Origin: Chloracidobacterium sp. N
Lineage (GTDB): Bacteria; Acidobacteriota; Blastocatellia; Chloracidobacteriales; Chloracidobacteriaceae
Assembly (NCBI RefSeq): GCF_018304765.1
Contig: NZ_CP072642.1
Span: 1,951,819-2,015,818 of the forward strand
Direction: 5' to 3'
Length of the DNA stretch: 64,000 nucleotides
Shown in pieces: positions 1 through 8,752 of this stretch. Position 1 is the first letter of the stretch; the number at the start of each line of letters is the position of its first letter. The notes beneath the pieces were generated by a model. The model was not told where the DNA came from, made no database searches, and was given only the letters and a program-made list of their open reading frames with translations. The translations under genes and the position numbers were made by a program.

Positions 1-756
1 CCGGTCAACGCCTTCCTCGCGCAGGATGCGCTCGGCCTTGGCTTTGAAATCAGCTTTGAGCTGTTCGATTTCTTTTTCGGAGCGGCCATTACGTCGTTTG
101 GCAATCTCCGCCAGCTCATAGCGGATGTAATCAAGCCGTTCCGTATGATCCGGGTAGGGAACGCGGATGACCGTCAGCCGCGAATTCTCACGGAATCGCT
201 GGGCCACATCCGACAGGTTTTCTGTGATGAACAGGACGATGTTATCGGAATTGAGCAGACGGGAACTCGTCAGCCACCGCTGGAGCATCACGAGCAGGTT
301 CCGCTCGTCACTGCTGAGGTGGGTCATTTCACCGGCCGGCACAAGCGTCTCAAGGAAATTGATGATGACTGCCACCTGATCACCAGCGTAGAGAAACCGC
401 TCAATCAATCCCAGCGCCGGCACCGGATCACGCGGGAGCGTCGTCAGGGTCTTCGTATCGGCAAGTGGATTGGCAACCCGCAAGGTCGCCAGAAACTGGC
501 GCTCGGCTTCCTGCGAGCCAAAGGAAATCCCCTCGCTGCGGTTGTAGAGCACGATGTGCTTGTTCCCCAGCATTTCCTGCTGGAGAAAGGTCACCAATCC
601 CACATAACCGCGTTTGGCGCGTGCCAGGTCATAGACGTTGTGGTGAAGCAGGAAATGGCTCGCCTCGCCGGAAAAATACTTGCGCCCCATTTCAGCCGCC
701 CAATGTGGAAGCTGGCTGAGTTCATCAAGCGTCAGCAGGTGACGGGTGGCAGACAT
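1..756 (-). CDS. AAA-family ATPase, N-terminal part (cut by window edge)
   Basis: The first 252 codons are visible and the gene runs off the left edge. Residues about 120-225 look like the second half of an AAA module: a hydrophobic strand (VAVIINF), an ERNLLVMLQRW helix, a sensor-like strand (NIVLFITENLSD) and a VPYPDHTERLDYI stretch. No Walker A is visible, so this is probably a degenerate first AAA domain, with a canonical one possibly following outside the window. The start at 756 gives a clean N-terminus (MSATRHLL). The gene lies 26 bp after ispF and is probably last or late in the rfbA-asd-tdk-ispF transcript. Substrate and partners are unknown. Family assignment is by pattern only. Confidence 0.6.
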   Translation of the reverse strand, partial: MSATRHLLTLDELSQLPHWAAEMGRKYFSGEASHFLLHHNVYDLARAKRGYVGLVTFLQQEMLGNKHIVLYNRSEGISFGSQEAERQFLATLRVANPLADTKTLTTLPRDPVPALGLIERFLYAGDQVAVIINFLETLVPAGEMTHLSSDERNLLVMLQRWLTSSRLLNSDNIVLFITENLSDVAQRFRENSRLTVIRVPYPDHTERLDYIRYELAEIAKRRNGRSEKEIEQLKADFKAKAERILREEGVDR

Positions 757-782
757 GGTGTGTTTCCTTCAGACGGATGAGG

Positions 783-1301
783 TTATGCATGTGATTCGGC
801 TTCCCCGTCCCGGCGGCGTTGCGCCACCAGGACAACCGCGTGGACGGCAATGGCTTCCCGCCGGCCGACAGCATCCTGCCCTTCGTTGGTTTTTGCCTTG
901 ACGCTGACCGCGTCACAGGGCAGGTGCAAGATAGCTGCCAGACGCTCCCGCATGGCCTGGATGTAGGGTGCCAGCTTCGGGCGCTCGGCCAGAATGGAGG
1001 CGTCCACGTTGACCACTTCAAAACCACGGGCAGCCACGAGCCCCACCGCCTGTTGCAGCAGGGTCAGGCTGTCAGCACCAGCCCACTGCGGATCGGTGTC
1101 GGGGAAATGCGTGCCGATGTCACCCAGCGCCAGCGCCCCCAGCAGGGCATCGGTAAGGGCATGCGCCAGCGCATCGGCGTCCGAATGACCGAGCAGCCCG
1201 CGCTCATAGGGAATGTTCACACCGCCCAGAATCAACGGGCGCCCTTCCACCAGACGGTGGATGTCATACCCCATCCCGACCCGATATGCGCCGGACTGCA
1301 T
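783..1301 (-). CDS. ispF: 2-C-methyl-D-erythritol 2,4-cyclodiphosphate synthase IspF
   Basis: This enzyme converts CDP-methylerythritol 2-phosphate to the cyclic diphosphate, the fifth step of the MEP isoprenoid pathway, in the cytoplasm. The N-terminus carries the family signature GMGYDIHRL (metal-binding Asp and His), followed by [19 protein letters not shown] and [11 protein letters not shown]. The C-terminal region has [25 protein letters not shown]. At 172 aa it is slightly longer than the usual ~160 aa because of a basic tail. It starts 7 bp after the tdk stop, so the two are almost certainly co-transcribed. No ispD is fused or adjacent. Confidence 0.95.
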   Translation of the reverse strand: MQSGAYRVGMGYDIHRLVEGRPLILGGVNIPYERGLLGHSDADALAHALTDALLGALALGDIGTHFPDTDPQWAGADSLTLLQQAVGLVAARGFEVVNVDASILAERPKLAPYIQAMRERLAAILHLPCDAVSVKAKTNEGQDAVGRREAIAVHAVVLVAQRRRDGEAESHA

Positions 1302-1308
1302 CGTGCCT

Positions 1309-1914
1309 TCAGCTTTCCTTTGCCATTTCCGAGGTTACAGTCTCCGAGGGCGGCACCGGATAGGGAACAAAACAGCGGCGACAGCGTGCCTCGTACAGCC
1401 CTTCCGCTCCGACAACCACCCGCCGCTCGTCGGCAATGAGCCGCTGGGAAAAGTTGGCCGGGTGTCCACAGACGACACAGATGGCCTGTGGCTTGCTCAC
1501 GTATTCCGCCATCGCCAGCAAATGGGGAATCGGCTCAAACGGTTCGCCACGGTAGTCCAGGTCCAGGGCCGCCACAATGACCCGCCGCCCTTCCTGGGCC
1601 AGTTGACGGCAGACGGTCACGAGCCCCGCCCCCAGAAACTGCCCCTCATCAATGCCCACAACCTGGGTTTCCGGCCGCAGACACTCCAGAATGTCCTCGG
1701 CGCTTTCGACGACCTGAGTTTCGATGCGCAGGCGGCTGTGCGACACGATGAAGTTGGCTTCATACCGGTCATCGAGCCGGGGCTTGAACGCCTGGACAGT
1801 CTGCCGCGCAATCAGCGCCCGCCGCAGACGTGTGATGAGCGCCTCGGTTTTCCCGGAAAACATGCCACCGGCGATGACTTCAATCCATCCGCGCGGACGC
1901 GCCGACCACTCCAT
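1309..1914 (-). CDS. tdk: Thymidine kinase (type II)
   Basis: This cytoplasmic salvage enzyme phosphorylates thymidine to dTMP with ATP. A P-loop GGMFSGKT lies near the N-terminus, followed by the DEGQF motif, the thymidine-binding lasso region and a structural zinc site formed by CVVCG and CRRC. The start at 1914 (MEWSARPRG, 201 aa) is preferred over an in-frame start at 1965. It has an AGGAAG ribosome site 8 nt upstream and puts the P-loop at the usual distance from the N-terminus. The gene sits between a small membrane protein and ispF in the same orientation. Confidence 0.94.
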   Translation of the reverse strand: MEWSARPRGWIEVIAGGMFSGKTEALITRLRRALIARQTVQAFKPRLDDRYEANFIVSHSRLRIETQVVESAEDILECLRPETQVVGIDEGQFLGAGLVTVCRQLAQEGRRVIVAALDLDYRGEPFEPIPHLLAMAEYVSKPQAICVVCGHPANFSQRLIADERRVVVGAEGLYEARCRRCFVPYPVPPSETVTSEMAKES

Positions 1915-1968
1915 TGACGCTGCTTCCTGCAAGTTCCGGTTGGCCTCCAAAAGTTGCCCTGCCAAAGC

Positions 1969-2334
1969 CTACCGGCGGATGGGGGGCATCGGGGGCTTGG
2001 GCGTCGGAGAAACAACCGCCACAATCACCACCGCCACCACCGACAGCAACAGGGTGACGACAAACCATACGACATACCTGCTGACGAACTGGCGCAGGCG
2101 CATCCGCCACCGGCGCGACAGCCTTGGAAACCCGGACGGCGTTGGAGGCGCAACCGGTTCAAACTCGAAGACCGGCGCCTCCGCTACCAGTGGAATCCGC
2201 GAGCGCACCTGGTTGTCCCGCGCCACGGCGTCCGGGAACATGAGCTGTCGCTTGGCCGTCACACCAGTCGCAGGTTGGGAAGGGGGTTGGTCGCGTGGGT
2301 CTTCGTGTTCAGAAGAGGCCGGCCGGTCAGGCAT
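1969..2334 (-). CDS. Hypothetical single-pass membrane protein
   Basis: This 121-aa protein was not recognised. The N-terminal two thirds is polar and proline-rich (EHEDPRDQPPSQPA). A basic patch (RLSRRWRMRLRQF) is followed by one strongly hydrophobic segment near residues 88-110, then a short proline-rich tail ending PPMPPIRR. This suggests a tail-anchored or single-span inner-membrane protein with the N-terminus inside. It lies 50 bp after asd and 54 bp before tdk, so it is probably read through in the same transcript. No function can be inferred. Confidence 0.6.
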   Translation of the reverse strand: MPDRPASSEHEDPRDQPPSQPATGVTAKRQLMFPDAVARDNQVRSRIPLVAEAPVFEFEPVAPPTPSGFPRLSRRWRMRLRQFVSRYVVWFVVTLLLSVVAVVIVAVVSPTPKPPMPPIRR

Positions 2335-2384
2335 AGGTTTATCGCCAGTTCGGTCAAAGATACAGCCCGTGCCGTCTGCCTACT

Positions 2385-3437
2385 CTAGGTGAAGCAGCCC
2401 GTTGCGGCCAAGAACTCTGCGTTGAGTACCGCAGCGCCGGCCGCACCGCGTACGGTATTGTGTCCAAGAATCGTCAGTTTGATGTCCAGCAGCGGGTCAG
2501 GACGCACCCGTCCCACGATGCTGGCCATGCCCCGTTCCAGATCGCGGTCCAGGCGGGGCTGTGGACGGTCCGGCTCACGCCGCAGCACGATGGGACGCGC
2601 CGGTGCGCTGGGCAGTGCTGCAACTTCCGCCGGGCCGCGAAAAGCTTCGAGAGCAGCACCGACTTCATCCACGGTTGCCGGCTGCCGGAGCCGGATGGAG
2701 GCAGCGCAGAGATGTCCGTCGGTCACGGCCACGCGGTGGCAATGGGCGCTGAGCCGCAGCGCCGCCGGCTCAATCCGGTCGCCGACAAGCTGCCCCAGGA
2801 TTTTGCGCGGCTCCGTCTCCACCTTGTCTTCTTCACCGGCGATGTAGGGAATGACGTTGTCCACGATGTCCAGCGACGCCACCCCTGGGTAGCCGGCCCC
2901 GGAAATGGCCTGCATCGTTGACACCATAACCATGTCCACACCGAAAGCCCGTTCCAGCGCCGCCAACGGAAGCACCAGCGCCAGCGTCGTGCAGTTGGGA
3001 TTGGTGACAAGAAAACCGCGCGTCCAATCACGGCGCTGCTGCTGAAGCGGGATGAGGCGCACGTGTTCGGGGTTGATTTCCGGCACGAGCAGCGGCACAT
3101 CGGGGGCCATGCGGTGGGCGCTCGAATTGCTGATGACCGGGTAGCTGGCGGCGGCAAAAGCCGCTTCCGTTTCCGCGGCCATATCGCCCGGCAGGCTGGA
3201 GAACACCAGGTCGCAGTCCAGCGGCGGCCGGCACGGCGCCAGGGTCAGTTCCGCAATCCGCGCTGGCAGGGGCGTCGGAAGCTTCCAGGCAACGGCATCG
3301 CCATACCGCTTGCCTTCGGAGCGGTCCGAAGCCGCAACAGCCGTGATGGTAAACCACGGATGCTGCTCCAGAAGTTGAACGAAACGCTGCCCAACCGTGC
3401 CGGTCGCGCCCAGAATGCCTACCCGCCAGTGTTTCAT
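2385..3437 (-). CDS. asd: Aspartate-semialdehyde dehydrogenase
   Basis: The enzyme reduces aspartyl phosphate to aspartate semialdehyde with NADPH, the branch point to lysine/diaminopimelate, threonine and methionine. It opens with a Rossmann motif GILGATGTVGQRF. The catalytic cysteine is in TNPNCTT, and the substrate loop includes SGAGYPGV. At 350 aa it belongs to the archaeal/fungal-like Asd class that keeps NPNCTT, rather than the enterobacterial one (inference from motif context). The start at 3437 has a GGGGAG ribosome site and overlaps the wecG stop as ATGA, so translation is probably coupled. A longer in-frame extension to 3722 lies inside wecG and is a shadow. Confidence 0.93.
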   Translation of the reverse strand: MKHWRVGILGATGTVGQRFVQLLEQHPWFTITAVAASDRSEGKRYGDAVAWKLPTPLPARIAELTLAPCRPPLDCDLVFSSLPGDMAAETEAAFAAASYPVISNSSAHRMAPDVPLLVPEINPEHVRLIPLQQQRRDWTRGFLVTNPNCTTLALVLPLAALERAFGVDMVMVSTMQAISGAGYPGVASLDIVDNVIPYIAGEEDKVETEPRKILGQLVGDRIEPAALRLSAHCHRVAVTDGHLCAASIRLRQPATVDEVGAALEAFRGPAEVAALPSAPARPIVLRREPDRPQPRLDRDLERGMASIVGRVRPDPLLDIKLTILGHNTVRGAAGAAVLNAEFLAATGCFT

Positions 3438-4243
3438 GGTGTTTTCTCCCCTGATGGCTTGCTTACGGATAACCGGTTGGCCAATCGCCGGTCTGCTGCC
3501 CGTCGCTGCTCGCGCCGGAGAAATCCCAGAAAGGCCAGATTGCCGATGAGATACCGCCGCCACAGCCGGCGCGGTTCCTGTACCAGCCGAAAGCTCCACT
3601 CCAGGCCCCAGGACTGCATCCAGCGTGGCGCGCGCTTGCGTTTTCCGGCCAGAATATCGAAGTAACCACCGACGCCAAGTGCAAACCGTACCCCGGTCTG
3701 TGGGCCATAACGGGCCAGCCACAGCTCTTGTCTGGGCGAACCCATGGCGACAAAGAGCACGTCAGCGCGGGCACTGCGGATAGCTGCCGCGACGGTAGCC
3801 GAAGCAGCTTCCGGGAAGTAGCCATCCTGCGCGCCGGCAATGGGCAGGGTGGGAAAACGCTGCTGCAACCGCTCACAGACGGCCGTGACGACTTCCCCCG
3901 TGGCACCGAGCAGGTAGATGCGCTGTCCATGGTGCGCACACCAGGCGAGAACCCCCTCCATGACCTCGGGCGCCGCCACCCGCGCCACCAGCCGCCCGCC
4001 CAAAAAAGGCAACCACCGCGTGGCCCATACAACCGACATGCCATCGGCCGTCACCAGATCAGCCGTGGCGAGGGCCGTCTGAAACCCGGCATCGCGCTCG
4101 ACATCCAGCAGAATCGCGGCATTGACCACTGCCATGCGGCGAAAATCCGGCTCCTGCAGCCAGGTGGCAACCTGGGCCAAGGTTTCATCCAGCGTGAGGT
4201 TGGCCACCGGCACACCGGCAAACACTGGCGTCGGACGCTTCAT
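3434..4243 (-). CDS. WecG/TagA/CpsF-family glycosyltransferase
   Basis: This family transfers N-acetylmannosamine or related sugars onto lipid-linked glycans during surface polysaccharide synthesis, at the cytoplasmic face of the inner membrane. Signature motifs are [22 protein letters not shown], the LLGATGEVV strand and [12 protein letters not shown]. The protein is 269 aa, a normal length. The C-terminal segment is basic and aromatic ([19 protein letters not shown]), which fits peripheral membrane association. It overlaps rfbC upstream and asd downstream by ATGA junctions, which ties it to dTDP-rhamnose supply. The exact sugar is not determinable here. Confidence 0.9.
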   Translation of the reverse strand: MKRPTPVFAGVPVANLTLDETLAQVATWLQEPDFRRMAVVNAAILLDVERDAGFQTALATADLVTADGMSVVWATRWLPFLGGRLVARVAAPEVMEGVLAWCAHHGQRIYLLGATGEVVTAVCERLQQRFPTLPIAGAQDGYFPEAASATVAAAIRSARADVLFVAMGSPRQELWLARYGPQTGVRFALGVGGYFDILAGKRKRAPRWMQSWGLEWSFRLVQEPRRLWRRYLIGNLAFLGFLRREQRRAADRRLANRLSVSKPSGEKTP

Positions 4244-4800
4244 ACGCTGTCCGGTGCTTGTTGCAACCGCTGCACGAGCGCGCGCAAGGTTGGCAGCCGC
4301 CGGTCCTTTTCCGACAACAACGGCGATTCAATCCCCCAGTCAATGCCAATTTCGGGATCATTCCAGATGACGCCAATCTCATCACCGGGGTCATAGAGCG
4401 CCGTGCACTTGTAAAGGACTTCCGCCATGTCACTCACCACGCAAAACCCATGGACAAAGCCCGGTGGAACATAGAGCTGGCGAAAGTTTTCAGCCGACAG
4501 GCGCACGCCCAGCCACCGTCCAAAGGTCGGCGAATCCAGACGGATGTCCACCACGACATCGAAAATTTCCCCCGCAATGACCCGGACGAGCTTGCCCTGC
4601 GGCCGCCGCCACTGGGCATGAAGACCGCGCAGCGTGCCCTGCACCGAACGCGAGTGATTGTCCTGGACAAAGGCCACATCCAGTCCGGCCTGGGCAAACT
4701 TGGCCGCATGGTAGGTTTCCAGGAAAAAACCACGTTCGTCCCGGAAGACCTGTGGCTCAATCAGGATGACACCCGGTAGTTCCGTCGGAATGAAGTTCAT
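4240..4800 (-). CDS. rfbC: dTDP-4-dehydrorhamnose 3,5-epimerase
   Basis: The enzyme epimerises C3 and C5 of dTDP-4-keto-6-deoxyglucose, third in the dTDP-L-rhamnose pathway. Visible motifs are [13 protein letters not shown] at the N-terminus, the active-site His region GTLRGLHAQ, and [11 protein letters not shown] with the cupin strand. It is 186 aa, the usual length, with the start at 4800 ([10 protein letters not shown]). An in-frame extension to 4887 overlaps rfbA and is not needed. It lies 2 bp after rfbA and overlaps wecG by ATGA. The partner genes rfbB and rfbD are not in this window. Confidence 0.94.
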   Translation of the reverse strand: MNFIPTELPGVILIEPQVFRDERGFFLETYHAAKFAQAGLDVAFVQDNHSRSVQGTLRGLHAQWRRPQGKLVRVIAGEIFDVVVDIRLDSPTFGRWLGVRLSAENFRQLYVPPGFVHGFCVVSDMAEVLYKCTALYDPGDEIGVIWNDPEIGIDWGIESPLLSEKDRRLPTLRALVQRLQQAPDSV

Positions 4801-4802
4801 GA

Positions 4803-5537
4803 TCAGTGTGGGGCGGCGGTCAGGCGCATCGCCGCGACGAGATTGGAGGCGAGATGCAGGCTCTCGAAAGTTCCGGCATCGGTCCACCAGCCATCGAGGA
4901 CTTCCCAGGTGAGTTCACCGCGCGCGATGTAGGCGTTGTTGACATCCGTGATTTCGAGTTCCCCCCGCTGGCTTGGCTCAAGCGTGCGGATGATGTCAAA
5001 GACGGTGGCATCATACATGTAAATGCCGGTCACGGCGTAGGGCGATGCCGGTTGCGCCGGTTTTTCATCAATGCGCACGACCTGCGATCCCTTCAGGGTG
5101 GGCACGCCAAAACGCTGCGGATCGGGAACTTCCTTGAGCAGAATCCGGGCCCCGCGCCCCTGCTCCTGAAACCGCGCGACCGGGCCGGCGATGCTTTTCT
5201 CAATCACATTGTCGCCCAATATGACGACGATGGGGCCGCCATCGGCAAAATCTTCCGCCAGCGCCAGGGCATCGGCAATGCCGCCTTCGCCCTGCTGGTA
5301 GGTGTAGCTCAACCGCTTGAGACCATGGTCCTTGCCGTTGCCCAGCAGTTGCAGAAAGTCGCCGGCCTTGTTGCCGCCCGTCACCAGCAGGACATCATCC
5401 ACACCGGCTTCAACCAGTGTCTGGATCGGGTAGTAAATCATCGGCCGGTCATAGACCGGCAGCAGGTGCTTGTTCGTCACCTTGGTCAGCGGATACAGCC
5501 GCGTCCCAAGTCCACCGGCCAGGATTACGCCCTTCAT
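4803..5537 (-). CDS. rfbA: Glucose-1-phosphate thymidylyltransferase, short form
   Basis: This makes dTDP-glucose from glucose 1-phosphate and dTTP, entry to dTDP-rhamnose. The nucleotide-binding motif [11 protein letters not shown] is at the N-terminus. [21 protein letters not shown] and the Mg/substrate motif TWWTDAGTF-like end ([12 protein letters not shown]) are all present. At 244 aa it is about 50 residues shorter than enterobacterial RmlA, so it belongs to the short class without the C-terminal regulatory extension. The ribosome site GGGGGA precedes the start. It is probably the first gene of the rfbA-rfbC-wecG-asd block. The 113 bp upstream shows no clear promoter. Confidence 0.93.
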   Translation of the reverse strand: MKGVILAGGLGTRLYPLTKVTNKHLLPVYDRPMIYYPIQTLVEAGVDDVLLVTGGNKAGDFLQLLGNGKDHGLKRLSYTYQQGEGGIADALALAEDFADGGPIVVILGDNVIEKSIAGPVARFQEQGRGARILLKEVPDPQRFGVPTLKGSQVVRIDEKPAQPASPYAVTGIYMYDATVFDIIRTLEPSQRGELEITDVNNAYIARGELTWEVLDGWWTDAGTFESLHLASNLVAAMRLTAAPH

Positions 5538-5650
5538 GGCAAAACTTTCCCCCTGTTCAAAAAACGCTTGTATTCAAAAATGCGTGTCACAGACGGCGGA
5601 TCATGCCGCAAATACCCGGCGAAAGGAATGCCCCGAAAAACCAACCCGGA

Positions 5651-7096
5651 TTAGCCAGGTGATGCGGAGCGGTGCGGGAGCGTTACCGTGAAGGTTGTCC
5701 CCTGCCCTGGCGTGCTTTCGACGGTAATCGTGCCGCCGTGATCCAGGATGATCTGGCGCGTTACGGCCAAACCCAACCCGATGCCGGTGTCTTTGGTGGA
5801 GAAGTACGGGTCAAAGATGTGGCCCAGATCATCGGGCGCAATCCCCAACCCGCTGTCCCGCACCTGAACGGCTTGCCCGGTGGCCGTGGGTGTAATGCTC
5901 AGATGCAGTTCGCCACCGTGGGGCATGGCCTCGATGGCGTTGATGACAAGGTTCGAGAAGCACGATTTGAGCGAGTCGGCATCCGCTTCGATGGGCATCC
6001 CGCCGGTTTCATCCACACAGATCAGGGAGACCTGCTGGGCCTCGGCTTTGGAGCGAACCACGTCGAGTACGGCCGCAATCAATTCACCCAGCCGGACCGG
6101 ACGCAGTGAAAGCGTAGCCGGACGGCCAATGCGCAGCACATTCGTCACCAGCGTGTTGAGGCGCGCAATCTCGTCCTTGACGGCTGCGGTCAGCCGCTCG
6201 AAGGTGGCGTGTTCGGCCGCATCGGAAGGCGCATAGCGGGTGCGAATGTGATCCATGGTGAGGTTGATGAAGTTGAGCGGGTTGCGGATTTCGTGGGCAA
6301 TGCCGGAAGCCAGCCGGCCGACGACGGCCGCCCGTTCGGCCTGATTGAGACGTTCTTCCAGTTCCCGGACTTCGCGCAGGCGCACCACCATGGCATTGAA
6401 GCGCGCTGCCAGCAGGCCGATTTCGTCCCGTCGGTTGAGCCGCAGTTGCACCGTCAGGTCGCCAGCTTCAATCCGGCGCGTGGCTGTCACAAGATCGCCA
6501 ATCGGCTGCGTGAAGCGCCACACCAAGGCAACCGCGACAACCAACGCGACCAGGAGCGCCGCACCGGTGGCCAGCAGCCGCTGGCGCGAAGTCGTGGCAA
6601 TGGTCTCCGCCAACGTCTGGGCTGAAATCGTCACCACCACGTAGTTGCGCTCCGGCGCGCCGTCTTTGCCCAGGGCCTGAAAAGGAATGAACACCGTTCT
6701 GGCCAGACTGTTTTCTGTGGTGTTCGCCGCCAGCGGGTCGCCTTCCTGTACCAGGCTTTCATCGGTCGGGAGTGCTAGCCGCTGTCCGCGCTCCGCCCGC
6801 AGGGTGCTGTCTGTCACCAGGCCATTCGCGTCCACGATGGCAATCCGCCGGATACGCTGGAGCTGGCTGGGCGTCAGGCGGCGTGACCGGATGAAGTCGT
6901 CCAGGTAGTCGCTCGTGCTGATGCTCTGCAGGCCGACTTCCAGCGCCGTCGTCAGTTGTGCGGTCTGAACTTCGACCTGGGCCAGAATCTGGCGTTCAGC
7001 ACGGCGGTTGAGTTCATACAACACCGCCACCATGCCAATGATGACAATGGAAAGCAGGGCAGCCAGCCGAAAGCGAAGATCGAGATAACGCGGCAT
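5651..7096 (-). CDS. Sensor histidine kinase with HAMP domain
   Basis: This is a membrane sensor kinase of 481 aa. A first transmembrane segment at residues 11-27 and a second at about 176-193 bracket a ~145-aa periplasmic domain. HAMP follows at about 194-248, then HisKA with the phospho-acceptor His268 in GIAHEIRNPLN. The HATPase domain has the N box NLVINAIEAMP, G1 DSGLGIAPDD, F box FDPYFSTK and G2 GIGLGLAV. The HEIRNPL-type box resembles NtrB/ZraS-class kinases. No response regulator is adjacent: it lies 48 bp after nuoH and 113 bp before rfbA, all on the same strand. The ligand is unknown. Confidence 0.92.
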   Translation of the reverse strand: MPRYLDLRFRLAALLSIVIIGMVAVLYELNRRAERQILAQVEVQTAQLTTALEVGLQSISTSDYLDDFIRSRRLTPSQLQRIRRIAIVDANGLVTDSTLRAERGQRLALPTDESLVQEGDPLAANTTENSLARTVFIPFQALGKDGAPERNYVVVTISAQTLAETIATTSRQRLLATGAALLVALVVAVALVWRFTQPIGDLVTATRRIEAGDLTVQLRLNRRDEIGLLAARFNAMVVRLREVRELEERLNQAERAAVVGRLASGIAHEIRNPLNFINLTMDHIRTRYAPSDAAEHATFERLTAAVKDEIARLNTLVTNVLRIGRPATLSLRPVRLGELIAAVLDVVRSKAEAQQVSLICVDETGGMPIEADADSLKSCFSNLVINAIEAMPHGGELHLSITPTATGQAVQVRDSGLGIAPDDLGHIFDPYFSTKDTGIGLGLAVTRQIILDHGGTITVESTPGQGTTFTVTLPHRSASPG

Positions 7097-7144
7097 CCGT
7101 GGAGACCTGCCAGGCCGGGCACCTGAACACCAGTGTGGAGACGA

Positions 7145-8167
7145 CTAGAACCACAGCCCCAGCGTGGCCGACAGGACGACGTTGACCAGGGCCAGCGGGA
7201 GCAAAAACTTCCAGCCAAAATTCATCAACTGGTCATACCGCAGGCGCGGCGACGAAGCCCGCAGCCAGACATAGAGAAACAAAAACAGGGCCATTTTCAG
7301 AATGAAGTACACCGGCCCCAACCACGGTATCTGCGCCACGCCCGGACCCTGCCAGCCCCCCAGGAACAGGGTCGTGGCCATGGCCGCTGCCGTGACCATG
7401 TTGGCGTACTCCGCAATGAAGAACATGGCAAACTTCATGGAGCTGTATTCGGTGTGAAAGCCCGCCACGAGTTCACTTTCGGCTTCGGGCAAGTCAAAGG
7501 GGGCGCGGTTGGTCTCCGCAATCATGCTGATGAGGAACACGAAAAAGCCGATCGGTTGAAACCAGAAGACGTGCCAGCCCAGCCCCCACGCGCCGCCCTG
7601 CCGTTCCACAATGGTGACGAGATCGAGCGAACCGGCCTGAATCAGCACCCCGATGATGGACAGGGACATCGCCAGCTCATAGCTCACGAGTTGCGCCGAG
7701 GAACGCAGCCCGCCGAGCAGGCTGTACTTGTTGTTTGAGGCATAGCCGGCCATGACGATGCCATAGACCCCCATGCCCGTCATCGCCAGCACGGCCAGCA
7801 AGCCTACATTGACACTCGTGACGTAGAGCGTTATGGGCCGGTCCAGAAAGGGCACGGTCACTTCCCCCCCAACTGGAATCAGCACGAAGGTCATCAGCGC
7901 CGGCACCAGCGACAGCGCCGGAGCCATGACGTAGAGGAACTTGTCAGCATCCAGGGGCACGAGGTCTTCCTTGAAGATGAACTTCAGCCCGTCAGCGATG
8001 GGCTGAAACAGCCCGAACGGCCCGACCCGATTGGGGCCATAGCGCATCTGAATGAAGGCCAGCAGCCGACGCTCGATGAGCGACAGATAGGCCACCGTCG
8101 TCATGAGAAGGACGAAGCCGGTGGCGATCTTTACACTCCAGGCAAGCAGTTGCTCGAAAGGCAGCAT
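7145..8167 (-). CDS. nuoH: NADH-quinone oxidoreductase subunit H
   Basis: NuoH is the quinone-site membrane subunit of respiratory complex I. The 340-aa protein has about eight hydrophobic segments. It keeps the signature loops ERRLLAFIQMRYGPNRVGP, ADGLKFIFKED, AETNRAPFDLPEAESELVAG and the YSSMKFAMFF helix, followed by a final RASSPRLRYDQLM loop. Length is typical. No other nuo gene is present anywhere in the window, which is unusual because nuoH normally sits inside a large nuo operon. A histidine kinase follows 48 bp downstream. No good ribosome site is visible, but the start fits the family N-terminus. Confidence 0.95.
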   Translation of the reverse strand: MLPFEQLLAWSVKIATGFVLLMTTVAYLSLIERRLLAFIQMRYGPNRVGPFGLFQPIADGLKFIFKEDLVPLDADKFLYVMAPALSLVPALMTFVLIPVGGEVTVPFLDRPITLYVTSVNVGLLAVLAMTGMGVYGIVMAGYASNNKYSLLGGLRSSAQLVSYELAMSLSIIGVLIQAGSLDLVTIVERQGGAWGLGWHVFWFQPIGFFVFLISMIAETNRAPFDLPEAESELVAGFHTEYSSMKFAMFFIAEYANMVTAAAMATTLFLGGWQGPGVAQIPWLGPVYFILKMALFLFLYVWLRASSPRLRYDQLMNFGWKFLLPLALVNVVLSATLGLWF

Positions 8168-8322
8168 GTGGATTTGACCAGTGACCAGCGTTTCCGTACC
8201 AGATACGGCAGCTTATGTATGCTGACGTACCCTATCATTGCCAGTCAGCCCTGCAAACCCTTCCCAAACCAGCGACCGATTCGGCACACTTCAGGCAACT
8301 TTCCTGTGGAGTGACGTGGGTG

Positions 8323-8751
8323 ATGCCGCATTCCAACTTTTGCCCGGCCTGTGGTGAGGCGTTGCCGCTGCCGCAGCAGGCCATGCCTGACGGGCGTCCG
8401 CACGTGCGAGGGTGGATACAACTGACCGGACAACGCTGTGCCACCTGTGGCCACCGCATCGGTGTTTTTCACTGGAAAACCTTTGGGTTGGGCGTCAGTC
8501 TGGGGCTGGCCCTGGGTATCGGACATGCGGTTTGGCAGGCCGTTCAACCGCCACCGCCCCTGCCACCACTCACCACGGCGCAGGCGCTTGCCGGCAGGAC
8601 TTCGGGTGGCCCGGAAACTGTCAACGAAGCGGCCGCGACAACCCTTTCCCGTGAGCGTCACCGCTGTGGCGCTCCGACCAAAAAAGGCACCCCTTGCCAG
8701 CGGTGGGTCAGTGGTGCCACGGGCTACTGCTGGCAACACCGGAAAGACTGA
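8323..8751 (+). CDS. Double zinc-ribbon membrane protein with C-terminal Cys/His motif
   Basis: This 142-aa protein has three parts. An N-terminal zinc ribbon (CPACGEA and CATCGHRIG) is followed by one transmembrane helix at about residues 54-72. After a proline-rich linker comes a C-terminal motif of the form CGAPTKKGTPC...YCWQH, which resembles short Cys-Cys-Cys-His modules seen in some restriction or phage proteins. The start at 8323 is the first ATG that keeps the CPAC pair close to the N-terminus. Its stop is one base before rnhB, so the two are co-translated. The function is unknown, and the rnhB link may only be operonic. Confidence 0.65.
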   Translation: MPHSNFCPACGEALPLPQQAMPDGRPHVRGWIQLTGQRCATCGHRIGVFHWKTFGLGVSLGLALGIGHAVWQAVQPPPPLPPLTTAQALAGRTSGGPETVNEAAATTLSRERHRCGAPTKKGTPCQRWVSGATGYCWQHRKD

Positions 8752-8752
8752 A

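Noticed and set aside
145-780. Plus-strand frame at the left edge
   Set aside because: The minus-strand AAA-like protein covers the same bases and has a clean start and coherent fold signals.
8438-8752. In-frame 5' extension of rnhB
   Set aside because: It overlaps the zinc-ribbon gene and would put 105 extra residues before the conserved RNase HII start.
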